Source: Candidatus Burkholderia verschuerenii (GTDB taxonomy: Bacteria > Pseudomonadota > Gammaproteobacteria > Burkholderiales > Burkholderiaceae). From it: a stretch of 32,758 bases of DNA. The position numbers and the translations under genes are program-made. Location of the stretch: the NCBI RefSeq assembly GCF_001189365.1, contig NZ_LFJJ01000043.1, positions 1 to 32,758 of the forward strand. Reading direction: 5' to 3'. The notes under the pieces are model-generated. The model ran no database searches and was not told the origin of the DNA. It saw only the letters and a list, made by a program, of their open reading frames with translations. Below are positions 9,452-18,710 of this stretch, piece by piece (the first letter of the stretch is position 1; every line of letters starts with the position of its first letter).

Positions 9452-11689
9452 TTGAACTCACCCGCTGAACCCGCCAAGTCCGCCGAACAGGCCGGCACGT
9501 CACTCGCGCTGACCGACAAACGCCGCGTCGAACTCGACGCCATTTTCGCGGCCGATGGCCTGCTCGCGCGCGCCATCGACGGTTACCGGCCGCGCGCCTC
9601 GCAAATCGACATGTCGCGCGCCGTCGCCGCCGCGATGGAAGCGTCCGGGCGCGCCATGCCGGAACCGGCGATGTTCGAGGCGCAGCGGCGTCCCGCGCGC
9701 AAGCTCGGACCATCGGACAAGCCGTATGCGCCCGACGAACAGTCGAAGGACGAAGTCGGTATCGCCACGGCGAAGACGGCCGTCGACGGAGGCGAGAATA
9801 CGCTGATCGTCGAGGCGGGCACCGGCACCGGCAAGACCTATGCCTATCTCGTGCCGGCCATGCTGTGGGGCGGCAAGGTCATCGTGTCGACCGGCACCAA
9901 GCATCTTCAGGATCAGCTTTTTCAGCGCGATATCCCGACCGTGCGCGACGCGCTTGCCGTGCCGGTATCGATCGCGATGTTGAAGGGCCGCGCGAATTAC
10001 CTCTGTCACTACTATCTCGAACGCACCGCTGACAACGGCCGCCTGCCGACGCGTCAGGATGCCTCGCATCTGCAGGAGATCGTGCGTTTCGCGAAGATCA
10101 CGCGTACCGGCGACAAGGCCGAACTGGCGAGCGTGCCGGAGAATTCGCCCGTCTGGCCGATGGTCACGTCCACGCGCGACAACTGTCTCGGCCAGGAATG
10201 CCCGCATTACAAAGAGTGTTTCGTGATGCAGGCGCGCAAGGAAGCGCAGCAGGCGGACATCGTCGTGGTGAATCACCATCTGTTTTTCGCCGATGTGATG
10301 CTGCGCGACACCGGCATGGCCGAACTGCTGCCGACCGCCAATTCGATCATCTTCGACGAGGCGCATCAGCTGCCCGAAACGGCGACGCTGTTTTTCGGCG
10401 AGACGCTTTCGACCACGCAACTGCTCGAACTCGCGCGCGATTCGGTCGCCGAAGGCCTGAGCCACGCGCGCGATGCCGCCGACTGGACCAAGCTTGGCGC
10501 GGCGCTCGAGCGCACCGCGCGCGATGTGCGGCTGGCGTTCAAGGAAGATTCGGCGCGTTTCTCGCTCGGCCAGTTGCCCGACAACCATCCGCTGTTCGAC
10601 GCGCTCGACACGCTCGAAGCGCAACTGGACGCGCTGACCTCGGCGCTGGCCTCGCACGGCGAACGCGCGGAATCGTTGCAGGCGCTGGTGCGTCGCGCGC
10701 GCGAATTGCAGACGCAGCTGTCCGGCTGGACCACGCCGCCGACCGCGCTGGAACGGGCCGTCGTCGAGGACGAGGCGAGTGCCGCCGAAGCCGCGAAGGA
10801 AGAGCCGAATGAAATGGTGCGCTGGATCGAAGTGTTCTCGCACACGGTCCAGTTGCACGAAACGCCGTTGTCGGTCGCGCCGATCTTCGCGAAGCAGCGG
10901 GCGGGCGTGCCGCGCGCGTGGATTTTCACGTCGGCGACCCTGTCCGTGCGCGGCGACTTCACACATTACGCGGCGCAAATGGGCCTCAATGCGCGCCGTT
11001 CGATGACCTTGCCCAGCCCGTTCGATTACCCGACGCAAGGGCTTTTGTACGTGCCGCGCAATCTGCCGCAGCCGTCGTCGCCGCAATTCACCGACGCCGT
11101 GTTCGATGCCGCGCTGCCCGCGATCGAAGCGGCCGGCGGCGGCGTCTTCGTGCTGTGCACCACCTTGCGCGCGGTCGAACGCATTTCGACGCGCCTGCGC
11201 GATACCATCGACCGTCGCGGCTGGGACACGCCCTTGCTCGTGCAGGGCGATGCCAGCCGCACCGAGTTGCTCGATCGTTTCCGCGCATATGGCAACGCGA
11301 TTCTGGTCGGGAGCCAAAGCTTCTGGGAAGGCGTCGATGTGCGCGGCGATGCGCTGTCGCTCGTCGTCATCGACAAGCTGCCGTTCGCGCCGCCCGACGA
11401 TCCGGTGCTCGCCGCCCGGCTCGACGCGCTGACGAAGAAGGGCTTGAGCCCGTTCGCCGTGCATCAGCTGCCGCAGGCGGTCATCACGCTCAAACAGGGC
11501 GCGGGCCGATTGATTCGCGCGGAAACGGATCGCGGCGTGCTGATGATCTGCGACACGCGTCTCGTCGATAAACCGTACGGCCGGCGCATCTGGCAAAGCC
11601 TGCCGCCGTTCAAGCGCACGCGCGAACTCGACGTGGTGCGCGCGTTCTTCAGCGAATCGCCCGATGCGGCGATGCAAATGAGCGAGTAG
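9452..11689 (+). CDS. DinG/YoaA-like ATP-dependent DNA helicase with iron-sulfur cluster
   Basis: Superfamily 2 helicase of the XPD/DinG/YoaA group, 745 residues; these unwind DNA 5' to 3' and act in repair or removal of R-loops. Walker A is EAGTGTGKT (residues 121-129) and the Walker B motif is DEAH (302-305). Four cysteines at 185, 245, 250 and 256 sit between these motifs, as in members that hold a 4Fe-4S cluster. C-terminal helicase motifs include FTSATL, SFWEGVDVRGD and the motif VI region QGAGRLIR. The start is a TTG at 9452 without a clear ribosome-binding site; the conserved N-terminus (IDGYRPRASQIDMSRAV) begins about residue 42. The absence of an exonuclease domain and the overall sequence favour YoaA-like over Gram-positive DinG. 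A hexanucleotide repeat and terminator follow. Confidence 0.92.
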   Translation: MNSPAEPAKSAEQAGTSLALTDKRRVELDAIFAADGLLARAIDGYRPRASQIDMSRAVAAAMEASGRAMPEPAMFEAQRRPARKLGPSDKPYAPDEQSKDEVGIATAKTAVDGGENTLIVEAGTGTGKTYAYLVPAMLWGGKVIVSTGTKHLQDQLFQRDIPTVRDALAVPVSIAMLKGRANYLCHYYLERTADNGRLPTRQDASHLQEIVRFAKITRTGDKAELASVPENSPVWPMVTSTRDNCLGQECPHYKECFVMQARKEAQQADIVVVNHHLFFADVMLRDTGMAELLPTANSIIFDEAHQLPETATLFFGETLSTTQLLELARDSVAEGLSHARDAADWTKLGAALERTARDVRLAFKEDSARFSLGQLPDNHPLFDALDTLEAQLDALTSALASHGERAESLQALVRRARELQTQLSGWTTPPTALERAVVEDEASAAEAAKEEPNEMVRWIEVFSHTVQLHETPLSVAPIFAKQRAGVPRAWIFTSATLSVRGDFTHYAAQMGLNARRSMTLPSPFDYPTQGLLYVPRNLPQPSSPQFTDAVFDAALPAIEAAGGGVFVLCTTLRAVERISTRLRDTIDRRGWDTPLLVQGDASRTELLDRFRAYGNAILVGSQSFWEGVDVRGDALSLVVIDKLPFAPPDDPVLAARLDALTKKGLSPFAVHQLPQAVITLKQGAGRLIRAETDRGVLMICDTRLVDKPYGRRIWQSLPPFKRTRELDVVRAFFSESPDAAMQMSE

Positions 11690-11704
11690 TACGAAATATT
11701 GGTC

Positions 11705-11830
11705 GCAAAAGCAAAAGCAAAAGCAAAAGCAAAAGCAAAAGCAAAAGCAAAAGCAAAAGCAAAAGCAAAAGCAAAAGCAAAAGCAAAAGCAAAAGCAAAA
11801 GCAAAAGCAAAAGCAAAAGCAAAAGCAAAA
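11705..11830. repeat. Tandem hexanucleotide repeat, 21 perfect copies of GCAAAA
   Basis: The six-base unit GCAAAA repeats without error for 126 bases, beginning 15 bases after the helicase stop codon and ending at the terminator hairpin. Perfect copies and the short unit suggest slipped-strand expansion, so copy number probably varies between isolates. All three plus-strand frames across it are open and would give simple repeats such as Lys-Ala, but no independent gene is supported. Confidence 0.97.
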
Positions 11831-11831
11831 G

Positions 11832-11859
11832 GGCTGGCGAGGACTCCAGCCGCTTTTTT
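11832..11859. terminator. Terminator between the helicase gene and bamD
   Basis: GGCTGG (11832-11837) pairs with CCAGCC (11846-11851) around an eight-base loop and is followed by six T (11854-11859). On the minus strand the stem runs into the T-rich complement of the hexamer repeat, so it may also serve bamD. Confidence 0.75.
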
Positions 11860-11884
11860 CATCTCACGCGTCGCGCGACGATGC

Positions 11885-12718
11885 TTACCAGATCTGATAC
11901 CACGGCTTTTCCGTCACCGCGCGGCGCTTGCCGGTGACGTACGGGTTGTCCGGGAACGTGGCGGCGAGCACGCGCTTGGTGTCGTCGGCCAGTTGCGGCT
12001 GATCGAGCTTCTGATACGACAGCATCATGATGTGCAGCGCGTTTTCGGTGGCCGGCGCATTCTTGTACTCGCGGATGGCGAGCTGCGCGCGGTTGATCGC
12101 CGCCACATACGCGCCACGACGATAGTAATAATCCGCCGCGTGCACTTCGTGCGAAGCCAGCGCGTTCACGATATAGCGCATGCGCTGCGCGGCATCCGGC
12201 GCGTACTTGCTTTGCGGATACTTGTCGACCACGACCTTGAACGCGTCATACGACTCGCGCAGCGACTTCGGATCGCGTTCGCTCATGTCCTGACCGGAGA
12301 AGCGGCCGAACAGACCGAGGTCGTCGTTGAAGTGGATCATGCCCTTCAGATAGTACGCGTACGAAATCTCGGGATGATCCGGGTGCAGCTTGATGAAGCG
12401 GTCGATGGCCTGATTGGCCGAGGCGGTTTCGCCGTCCTTCCAGTTGCAGTACGCGACGTTGATCTGCGCCTGCTGCGCGAAGTGGCCGAACGGATCGCGG
12501 CCTTCGAGTCCTTCGAAGTACTTCGCGCACTTGCCCCAGTCGCGGCCGTCGAGCGCGTCCTGAGCCTCCGTATATAATTTGTTGTTATTCCAGGTTGCCG
12601 TTTCATCGGTCTTCTCGGGCAGGCCATGACAGCCTGTCACGATGGCGACGCTTGCGGCCAGCGCCAGATACTTGATCGATTGCTGCATCGAGTGATGAAT
12701 GGTGTTGAAGGCTCGCAT
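11885..12718 (-). CDS. bamD: Outer-membrane assembly lipoprotein BamD
   Basis: Essential lipoprotein of the BAM complex, which inserts beta-barrel proteins in the outer membrane. The 277-residue frame opens with a lipoprotein signal whose lipobox is VTGC (Cys30). Five TPR-like repeats follow, including LYTEAQDALDGRDWGKCAKYF, FGHFAQQAQINVAYCNW and YPQSKYAPDAAQRM. An ATG eleven codons in (12688) would give a more typical 20-residue signal peptide; neither start has a convincing ribosome-binding site at the usual distance, so the start is open. It is divergent from rluD, the same neighbourhood as in Escherichia coli. The reading frame is intact. Confidence 0.95.
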   Translation of the reverse strand: MRAFNTIHHSMQQSIKYLALAASVAIVTGCHGLPEKTDETATWNNNKLYTEAQDALDGRDWGKCAKYFEGLEGRDPFGHFAQQAQINVAYCNWKDGETASANQAIDRFIKLHPDHPEISYAYYLKGMIHFNDDLGLFGRFSGQDMSERDPKSLRESYDAFKVVVDKYPQSKYAPDAAQRMRYIVNALASHEVHAADYYYRRGAYVAAINRAQLAIREYKNAPATENALHIMMLSYQKLDQPQLADDTKRVLAATFPDNPYVTGKRRAVTEKPWYQIW

Positions 12719-12931
12719 CTGTGCTTGCTGTTCCTAGCTGATTCTGTGTCTAGCCGTGTTTCCGGCGCGGTATTGATCCGCGCGGCTTATTGGTCGGCAA
12801 CGATTGGTCGGACGCGGTCAGCAACGAAGCGGCGCAGCGTTTCGCGCAATCGATGACCGAGTGTTGTCTGCTCCCGACTCGACCGGCCACGCGGGGCTTC
12901 CCCGCAGCTTTCTGGTTGCTTCACGTCCCAA

Positions 12932-14092
12932 ATGACCCGCTCAAGTACTCGACGTACCAAAGATCAACTCAAAGATTATAGCCCAAGCGACTTACGCGAC
13001 GACGCAGTCCCGGCCGACGCGAAGCCTGCCGACGAGCCGCCACGCATCGCACAGGTGCCGGACGAGCTTGCCGGCGAACGTCTGGACAAAGTGCTGGCGA
13101 AAGTTTTTTCCGAATTTTCACGCAGCCGTCTGCAAGGATGGATCGAGGAAGGCCGCGTGCTCGTCGACGGCGAACGCGCCAAGGTGCGTCAGCCGGTGCC
13201 GCTCGGCGCGACCATTTCGCTGGTGCCGGATCTGCTGCCCGAGCAACTCGCGTTCGCGCCGGAGCCGGAGCCGCTGCATATCGTCTACGAAGACGACGCG
13301 CTCGTCGTGATCAACAAGCCCGCCGGCATGGTGGTGCATCCGGCGGCGGGCAACTGGAGCGGCACGCTGCTCAACGGCCTGCTGCATCGTTACGGCGATG
13401 CGGCGGCGGGACTTCCGCGCGCGGGCATCGTGCATCGGCTGGACAAGGAAACGTCCGGTCTGATGGTCGTCGCGCGCACGCTCGAGGCGCAGACCGACCT
13501 CGTGCGCCAGTTGCAGGCGCGCACGGTCAAGCGCCGGTACGTCGCGTTCGTGTGGGGCAACATGCCGGACGACGGCACCATCGACGCGCCGATCGGCCGC
13601 GATCCGCGCGAGCGCACCCGCATGGCGGTGGTGAAGACCGCGTCGGGCAAGGCCGCGCGCACGCATTTCCGCACCATCGACCGGACGACGTGGCACGGCC
13701 AGCCGGTCAGCGCCATCCATTGCGATCTCGAAACCGGGCGCACGCATCAGATTCGCGTGCATTGCGCGCATATTCAGCATCCGCTGCTGGGCGATCCGGT
13801 GTATGGCCACGCGCGCGGCAAGCGCTCGATCAAGCCGTTGCCGAACGATTTCGCGCGGCAGGCGCTGCACGCGTGGCGGCTCGGGCTGATTCATCCGGAA
13901 ACGGGCAAGGACGTGCACTGGCGCGCGGACGTGCCCGAGGATATCGCGGCGCTGTCGGCGGAACTCGGCTTTGGTCGCGACGATGACATCGACTTCGACG
14001 ATGATGACGATTTCCCCGATGTCTACGAGATGAGTGAAGGCGAAGGCGACGAAGACTGGGACGACGAAGATGACGAGGACGACGAAGCATGA
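12932..14092 (+). CDS. rluD: 23S rRNA pseudouridine synthase RluD
   Basis: Converts uridines 1911, 1915 and 1917 of helix 69 in 23S rRNA to pseudouridine (family knowledge). The protein has 386 residues. An S4 RNA-binding domain spans about residues 45-95 ([19 protein letters not shown]). The catalytic domain follows, with the motif HRLDKETSG and catalytic Asp171; [11 protein letters not shown] and [10 protein letters not shown] are further family motifs. The last 40 or so residues are extremely acidic (runs of Asp/Glu from about 345), longer than in enteric RluD. The gene is divergent from bamD and overlaps pgeF by four bases (ATGA), so the two are one operon. In the 213-base space to bamD, ATTGGTCGG occurs twice, 14 bases apart (12789 and 12803). 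Confidence 0.95.
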   Translation: MTRSSTRRTKDQLKDYSPSDLRDDAVPADAKPADEPPRIAQVPDELAGERLDKVLAKVFSEFSRSRLQGWIEEGRVLVDGERAKVRQPVPLGATISLVPDLLPEQLAFAPEPEPLHIVYEDDALVVINKPAGMVVHPAAGNWSGTLLNGLLHRYGDAAAGLPRAGIVHRLDKETSGLMVVARTLEAQTDLVRQLQARTVKRRYVAFVWGNMPDDGTIDAPIGRDPRERTRMAVVKTASGKAARTHFRTIDRTTWHGQPVSAIHCDLETGRTHQIRVHCAHIQHPLLGDPVYGHARGKRSIKPLPNDFARQALHAWRLGLIHPETGKDVHWRADVPEDIAALSAELGFGRDDDIDFDDDDDFPDVYEMSEGEGDEDWDDEDDEDDEA

Positions 14093-14949
14093 CCGATGTT
14101 CGCGCTGAAGGCACGGCACCCGCCGCGTTGCAATCCGAAGACTGCCTATGGCCGCAATGGCGCGTATCGCCGCACGTGCGGGCATTCGTCACGACGCGCG
14201 CCGGCGGCGTGAGCGCCGCGCCTTACGACGGCGGCACGCCCGGCGCGGGCGGGCTCAATCTCGGCCTGTCGACGGGCGATATTCCTGACGCCGTGCACGA
14301 AAACCGCCGCCGCGCGATCGCCGCGACGGGCGCATCGGCGGCGGCGTGGCTGTCGCAGATTCATAGCGCGCAGGTCGAAGATGCCGCCGATGTCCTCGCG
14401 CGCCGCGCGCAAGGCGAAACCATCCGCGCCGACGCCAGCGTGACGGATCGGCCGGGCGTCGTCTGCGTGGCGATGGCGGCGGACTGTCTGCCGGTCCTTT
14501 TCTGCGACGACGATGGCTGCGCGGTCGGCGCGGCGCACGCGGGCTGGCGCGGACTCGCGGCGGGCATCGTCGAAAACACGGGCGAGCGCGTGGCGCGGCT
14601 CGCGGGCATTCCGGCGTCGGGACTGAACGCGTACCTCGGACCGGCGATCGGGCCGTCCGCGTTCGAAGTGGGCGAGGACGTGTTCGATGCCTTTACGTCG
14701 GCCGAGCCCGCCGCCCAACGCGATGCCACCGCCGCCGCGTTCAAGCCGACCGGCGCGACGGGAAAATACTTCGCCGATATCTACACGCTCGCACGCTTGC
14801 GGCTGGCATCGATCGGCGTGGAGGCATCGCGGATTCACGGCGGCACGCATTGCACCGTCACCGAGCAGACGCGTTTTTACTCGTATCGCCGCGATCGCGA
14901 CACGGGACGGATGGCCGCATTCATCTGGCTTTCCGATAGCGCCCGATAA
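14089..14949 (+). CDS. pgeF: Peptidoglycan editing factor PgeF (YfiH, laccase-domain family)
   Basis: Cytoplasmic metal-binding enzyme of the multicopper polyphenol oxidase-like DUF152 family. In E. coli it prevents faulty incorporation of serine in place of alanine in the peptidoglycan stem peptide. The 286-residue length is a little over the usual 240-260 because of an N-terminal extension. Metal-site residues are visible as His92 (SQIHSAQV), Cys133 (ADCLPVLF) and His150 (AHAGWRG). The C-terminus has the expected [16 protein letters not shown]. Its ATG overlaps the rluD stop, indicating translational coupling. Confidence 0.94.
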   Translation: MTDVRAEGTAPAALQSEDCLWPQWRVSPHVRAFVTTRAGGVSAAPYDGGTPGAGGLNLGLSTGDIPDAVHENRRRAIAATGASAAAWLSQIHSAQVEDAADVLARRAQGETIRADASVTDRPGVVCVAMAADCLPVLFCDDDGCAVGAAHAGWRGLAAGIVENTGERVARLAGIPASGLNAYLGPAIGPSAFEVGEDVFDAFTSAEPAAQRDATAAAFKPTGATGKYFADIYTLARLRLASIGVEASRIHGGTHCTVTEQTRFYSYRRDRDTGRMAAFIWLSDSAR

Positions 14950-15085
14950 ACATGACGATCGACATTAATCGGACGCTTTTCACGATTATTTCGCAATCTT
15001 CAAAAGCGCCGCCAAACACAATATTTCGCATGGGGGAAAACGATAATTAAAAAAATATCGCGCTGCGTCAAAATTGAGCGAAGCA

Positions 15086-15115
15086 TTGACATGCTTGACG
15101 CCTAAGCGCAAGAAT
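15086..15115 (+). promoter_or_regulatory. Probable sigma-70 promoter of the pha operon
   Basis: TTGACA (15086-15091) and AAGAAT (15110-15115) are 18 bases apart. Both boxes resemble the phaC promoter described in Cupriavidus necator. They lie in a 310-base gene-free stretch (14950-15259) whose first half is unusually AT-rich for this genome (for example 15037-15057). Transcription would start near 15122, giving a leader of about 140 bases. This also argues against a phaC start at 15074, which is upstream of the promoter. I see no other feature in the stretch. Confidence 0.6.
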
Positions 15116-15259
15116 GTTCCTGGAATTCATTCAATCGGGCACGGCGTAGCAAGGGCAATTCTTGCCACGCGCGAGAGGGCGCACCAACACTTGCGCGCTG
15201 GTCGAAACAAGCCCGGCGATGCCTGCATCAGCAATCAGTCTTGCGAGACTCACAGGTCA

Positions 15260-17302
15260 ATGGCGGGTATGGCTTCCAAAAATTCTGCTTCCTCTTCCCG
15301 CTCCCGTACCGCCGACAGTTCTTCGGCTCAAAGCGCTGCCGATAACTCAGGCGTACAGCAGGCGTTCGATCAATGGCTCAACGCGTGGCGCACGGTCGCC
15401 GATCCCGCGCAGTGGGCCAAGCTCGCGCAAACCCCGAATCTTCAGCCGAATGCCGCAGGTGATGCCGCCGCGTCGCCATTCGCGGCTTTCGCGAATATGC
15501 CGCATCCGTTCGCCGAAGCGTTCGCGAAGGGCATGCCCAACATGTTCCCGAACGGTTTGCCGAACGCGTTCCCTCAGATCGGCGCGATGCCGGATTTTTC
15601 GAAGATGAACGGCATGGCCGAATTCGCGAAACTCGCGAGCAGCATGCCGGGCTTCGGCGCGGCGATGCAGGGCCTGCCCACCTTGCCGAAAATTCCGACA
15701 GCAGCCATTCCGCCTGAAAAGCTGCATCAGCTGCAAAGCAATTATTCGCGCGATGCCGCCGAGTTGCTTCGTCAGGCCGGTTCGCAGCAGATCGAGCCGA
15801 CCGCGCTCAAGGATCGCCGCTTTGCGGATACCTCGTGGCAGACCACGCCCGCGTATGCGTTCACGGCTGCGTGGTATCTGCTGAACGCGCGCTATCTGCA
15901 GGAACTCGCCGACGCGATTCAAAGCGATACCAAGACGCGCGAACGCATCCGCTTCACGGTGCAGCAGTGGGCGGCGGCCGCGGCGCCGAGCAACTTCTTC
16001 GCGCTCAATCCCGATGCTCAGAAAACGCTGATCGAAAGCAAGGGCGAAAGTCTGCGTCAGGGCATGATGAATCTGCTCGCCGACATGCAGCGCGGCAAGA
16101 TTTCGCAGTCGGACGAATCGCGCTTTGTGGTGGGCAAGAATATCGCGACGACGGAAGGCTCGGTCGTGTTCGAAAACCCGCTCGTGCAACTGATCCAGTA
16201 CAAGCCGCTCGCGCCCAAGGTCTACGCTCGGCCGCTGCTGATCGTGCCGCCGTGCATCAACAAATTCTACATTCTCGATCTGTCGCCGGAAGGCTCGCTG
16301 GTGCGGTATGCGCTCGAGCAAGGGCATCAGGTGTACATCCTGTCGTGGCGCAACGCGGATCAGTCGATCGCCGACAAGAGCTGGGACGACTTCGTGCAGG
16401 AAGGCGTGCTGGATACCATCGATGTCGTGAAACAGATCAGCGGCGCGGAGCAGATCAATACGCTGGGCTTTTGCGTCGGCGGGACGATTCTCGCGACGGC
16501 GCTGGCCGTGGCGAAGGCGCGCGGCGAAGAGCCGGCCGCATCGATGACGCTGCTCACCTCGATGCTCGACTTCAGCGACACCGGCGTGCTCGACGTCTTC
16601 GTCGACGAGGCGCATGTGCAGATGCGCGAGCAGACCATCGGCGGCAAGAATGGCGCGCCGGCCGGACTGATGCGCGGCGTCGAGTTCGCCAATACGTTCT
16701 CGTATCTGCGGCCGAACGATCTGGTGTGGAACTACGTCGTCGACAACTATCTCAAAGGCCGTACGCCGCAAGCGTTCGACCTGCTGTTCTGGAACAGCGA
16801 TTCGACCAATTTGCCCGGCCCGATGTGCGTCTGGTATCTGCGCAACACGTACCTCGAAAACAAGCTCAGGGAACCGAACGCGCTGACGGTGTGCGGCCAG
16901 AAGGTCGATCTGTCGAGCCTCACGCTGCCGACGTTTATTTACGGCTCGCGCGAGGATCACATCGTGCCGTGGAAGTCGGCGTTCGCGTCCGCGCCGCTGT
17001 TGAGCGGCCCGCAGAAGTTCGTGCTCGGCGCATCGGGGCATATCGCGGGCGTGATCAATCCGCCGTCAAAGAACAAGCGTAGCTTCTGGATTCTCGATAG
17101 CGACGCGGACCGTCTGCCCGAGGATGCCGATGCGTGGTTCGATGCCGCCACCGAGCATCCGGGAAGCTGGTGGCCTACGTGGTCGGAGTGGCTCGCGGCG
17201 AACGCGGGCGAGCAGGGCAAGCCGAATGCGGCGCAGGGTTCGAAGGCTCATCCCGTGATCGAGCCGGCCCCTGGCCGCTATGTGCTGGAACGCGACGTCT
17301 GA
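15260..17302 (+). CDS. phaC: Class I polyhydroxyalkanoate synthase PhaC
   Basis: Polymerises (R)-3-hydroxyacyl-CoA to polyester at the granule surface. From the ATG at 15260 it has 680 residues; a second ATG at 15269 is also possible. The alpha/beta-hydrolase domain shows the lipase-like box GFCVGG with the nucleophile Cys405, Asp566 in SREDHIVPW and His594 in GASGHIAGV. The N-terminal region before the family core (about 150 residues) is longer than in the C. necator enzyme. Between about residues 70 and 150 it is rich in Met, Pro, Phe and Gly (for example MPNMFPNGLPNAFPQIG). The frame is open upstream to beyond 15074, but that segment precedes the likely promoter. phaA and phaB follow on the same strand. 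Confidence 0.95.
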   Translation: MAGMASKNSASSSRSRTADSSSAQSAADNSGVQQAFDQWLNAWRTVADPAQWAKLAQTPNLQPNAAGDAAASPFAAFANMPHPFAEAFAKGMPNMFPNGLPNAFPQIGAMPDFSKMNGMAEFAKLASSMPGFGAAMQGLPTLPKIPTAAIPPEKLHQLQSNYSRDAAELLRQAGSQQIEPTALKDRRFADTSWQTTPAYAFTAAWYLLNARYLQELADAIQSDTKTRERIRFTVQQWAAAAAPSNFFALNPDAQKTLIESKGESLRQGMMNLLADMQRGKISQSDESRFVVGKNIATTEGSVVFENPLVQLIQYKPLAPKVYARPLLIVPPCINKFYILDLSPEGSLVRYALEQGHQVYILSWRNADQSIADKSWDDFVQEGVLDTIDVVKQISGAEQINTLGFCVGGTILATALAVAKARGEEPAASMTLLTSMLDFSDTGVLDVFVDEAHVQMREQTIGGKNGAPAGLMRGVEFANTFSYLRPNDLVWNYVVDNYLKGRTPQAFDLLFWNSDSTNLPGPMCVWYLRNTYLENKLREPNALTVCGQKVDLSSLTLPTFIYGSREDHIVPWKSAFASAPLLSGPQKFVLGASGHIAGVINPPSKNKRSFWILDSDADRLPEDADAWFDAATEHPGSWWPTWSEWLAANAGEQGKPNAAQGSKAHPVIEPAPGRYVLERDV

Positions 17303-17422
17303 TTCATACGCGGCGACGCACGTCCGGCGCAGGCCGAGTCTCGGGTCGAATCTCAGGCAGAAGGCGCAGCGCATCGGGGCGGACGGAAATCTCATTAACA
17401 TTCGATGCCAGAGGAACTGAAA

Positions 17423-18604
17423 ATGACTGACGTAGTGATCGTATCGGCCGCGCGGACCGCGGTCGGCAAGTTCGGCGGCTCGCTCGCGAAGATCGCGGCT
17501 CCGGATCTGGGCGCAACGGTAATCAAGGCGCTGCTGGAGCGCTCGGGCGTGAAGCCGGATCAGGTGAGCGAAGTCATTCTGGGTCAGGTATTGACGGCGG
17601 GTTCGGGACAGAACCCGGCGCGTCAGTCGGTCATCAAGGCCGGTTTGCCGGACATGGTGCCGGGCATGACCATCAATAAAGTGTGCGGCTCGGGCCTGAA
17701 GGCCGTGATGCTCGCGGCCAACGCAATCATCGCGGGCGATGCGGACATCGTGATCGCGGGCGGTCAGGAAAACATGAGCGCGGCGCCCCACGTGCTGCCC
17801 GGATCGCGGGATGGCTTCCGCATGGGCGACGCGAAGTTGATCGACTCGATGATCGTCGACGGCCTGTGGGACGTATACAACCAGTACCACATGGGCACGA
17901 CCGCCGAAAACGTCGCGCGCGAATTCAACATCTCGCGCGAAGATCAGGACAAGTTCGCGGCGCTGTCGCAGAACAAGGCGGAAGCCGCGCAAAAGGCCGG
18001 CCGTTTCGACGACGAAATCGTGCCGGTCTCGATCCCGCAACGCAAGGGCGATCCGCTGCTGTTCAACACGGACGAGTTCGTGCGTCACGGCGTGACGGCG
18101 GAAGCATTGTCGAGCCTCAAGCCCGCTTTCTCGAAGGAAGGCACGGTGACGGCGGCGAACGCATCGGGCATCAACGATGGCGCGGCGGCGGTCGTCGTGA
18201 TGTCGGCGAAGAAGGCCGAGGCGCTCGGACTCACGCCGCTCGCGCGCATCAAGGCGTACGCGAACGCGGGCGTCGATCCGAAGATCATGGGCATGGGTCC
18301 GGTGTCGGCATCGAAGCGCTGTCTCGAACGCGCGGGCTGGAGCGTCAACGATCTCGATCTGATGGAGATCAACGAAGCGTTCGCGGCGCAAGCGCTCGCG
18401 GTCCATAAACAAATGGGCTGGGATCAGTCGAAGATCAACGTGAACGGCGGCGCGATCGCGATCGGCCATCCGATCGGCGCATCGGGCGGCCGGATTCTCG
18501 TGACGCTGCTGCACGAAATGCAGAAGCGCGACGCGAAGAAGGGCCTGGCGTCGCTGTGTATCGGCGGCGGCATGGGCGTGGCGCTGGCGGTCGAGCGTCC
18601 GTAA
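17423..18604 (+). CDS. phaA: Acetyl-CoA C-acetyltransferase (beta-ketothiolase) PhaA
   Basis: Condenses two acetyl-CoA to acetoacetyl-CoA, the first step of poly-3-hydroxybutyrate synthesis. The start at 17423 is chosen over an ATG at 17405 because AGAGGA precedes it by seven bases and the product begins with the standard [17 protein letters not shown]. The 393-residue length equals that of typical PhaA. Catalytic residues are Cys88 in NKVCGSGLK, His349 in GHPIGASG and Cys379 in LCIGGGMG. It follows phaC after a 120-base gap in which I recognise no feature except the ribosome-binding site. Confidence 0.97.
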   Translation: MTDVVIVSAARTAVGKFGGSLAKIAAPDLGATVIKALLERSGVKPDQVSEVILGQVLTAGSGQNPARQSVIKAGLPDMVPGMTINKVCGSGLKAVMLAANAIIAGDADIVIAGGQENMSAAPHVLPGSRDGFRMGDAKLIDSMIVDGLWDVYNQYHMGTTAENVAREFNISREDQDKFAALSQNKAEAAQKAGRFDDEIVPVSIPQRKGDPLLFNTDEFVRHGVTAEALSSLKPAFSKEGTVTAANASGINDGAAAVVVMSAKKAEALGLTPLARIKAYANAGVDPKIMGMGPVSASKRCLERAGWSVNDLDLMEINEAFAAQALAVHKQMGWDQSKINVNGGAIAIGHPIGASGGRILVTLLHEMQKRDAKKGLASLCIGGGMGVALAVERP

Positions 18605-18616
18605 GAGAGTTTCCAT

Positions 18617-18669
18617 TCCCGGCGCGGCGCTCGAATAACAAGCGTCCAACGCATCATGCCGCGCCGGGA
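18617..18669 (+). other. Long-stem hairpin in the phaA-phaB spacer
   Basis: TCCCGGCGCGGC (18617-18628) pairs perfectly with GCCGCGCCGGGA (18658-18669); the loop is 29 bases. There is no T-run, so a factor-independent terminator is unlikely. It could stabilise or process the operon mRNA and thereby set the ratio of thiolase to reductase. That role is inferred; the 12-base-pair stem is seen directly. Confidence 0.55.
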
Positions 18670-18710
18670 TCGTTTCAAGCAGTGTTCAACCTGAGAGAGA
18701 GGGCATTAGG

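Noticed and set aside
9500-11677. 725-codon open frame antisense to the helicase gene
   Set aside because: The His/Arg/Gln-rich translation has no family resemblance; the sense strand has all helicase motifs.
11705-11830. CRISPR-like array
   Set aside because: The unit is six bases with no spacers and there are no cas genes; it is a simple tandem repeat.
11699-12577. Open frame beginning with 21 Lys-Ala repeats
   Set aside because: It is the translation of the hexanucleotide array running into the antisense strand of bamD.
12789-12811. Direct repeat ATTGGTCGG twice, 14 bases apart, between bamD and rluD
   Set aside because: Too short and isolated to call an operator; recorded only as a note with rluD.
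15074-15259. N-terminal extension of phaC from an earlier start
   Set aside because: It begins upstream of the likely promoter and does not resemble PhaC N-termini; the ATG at 15260 is preferred.
15347-18649. Two long open frames (564 and 527 codons) antisense to phaC and phaA
   Set aside because: They are mirror frames of GC-rich coding sequence; no domain, no ribosome-binding site.
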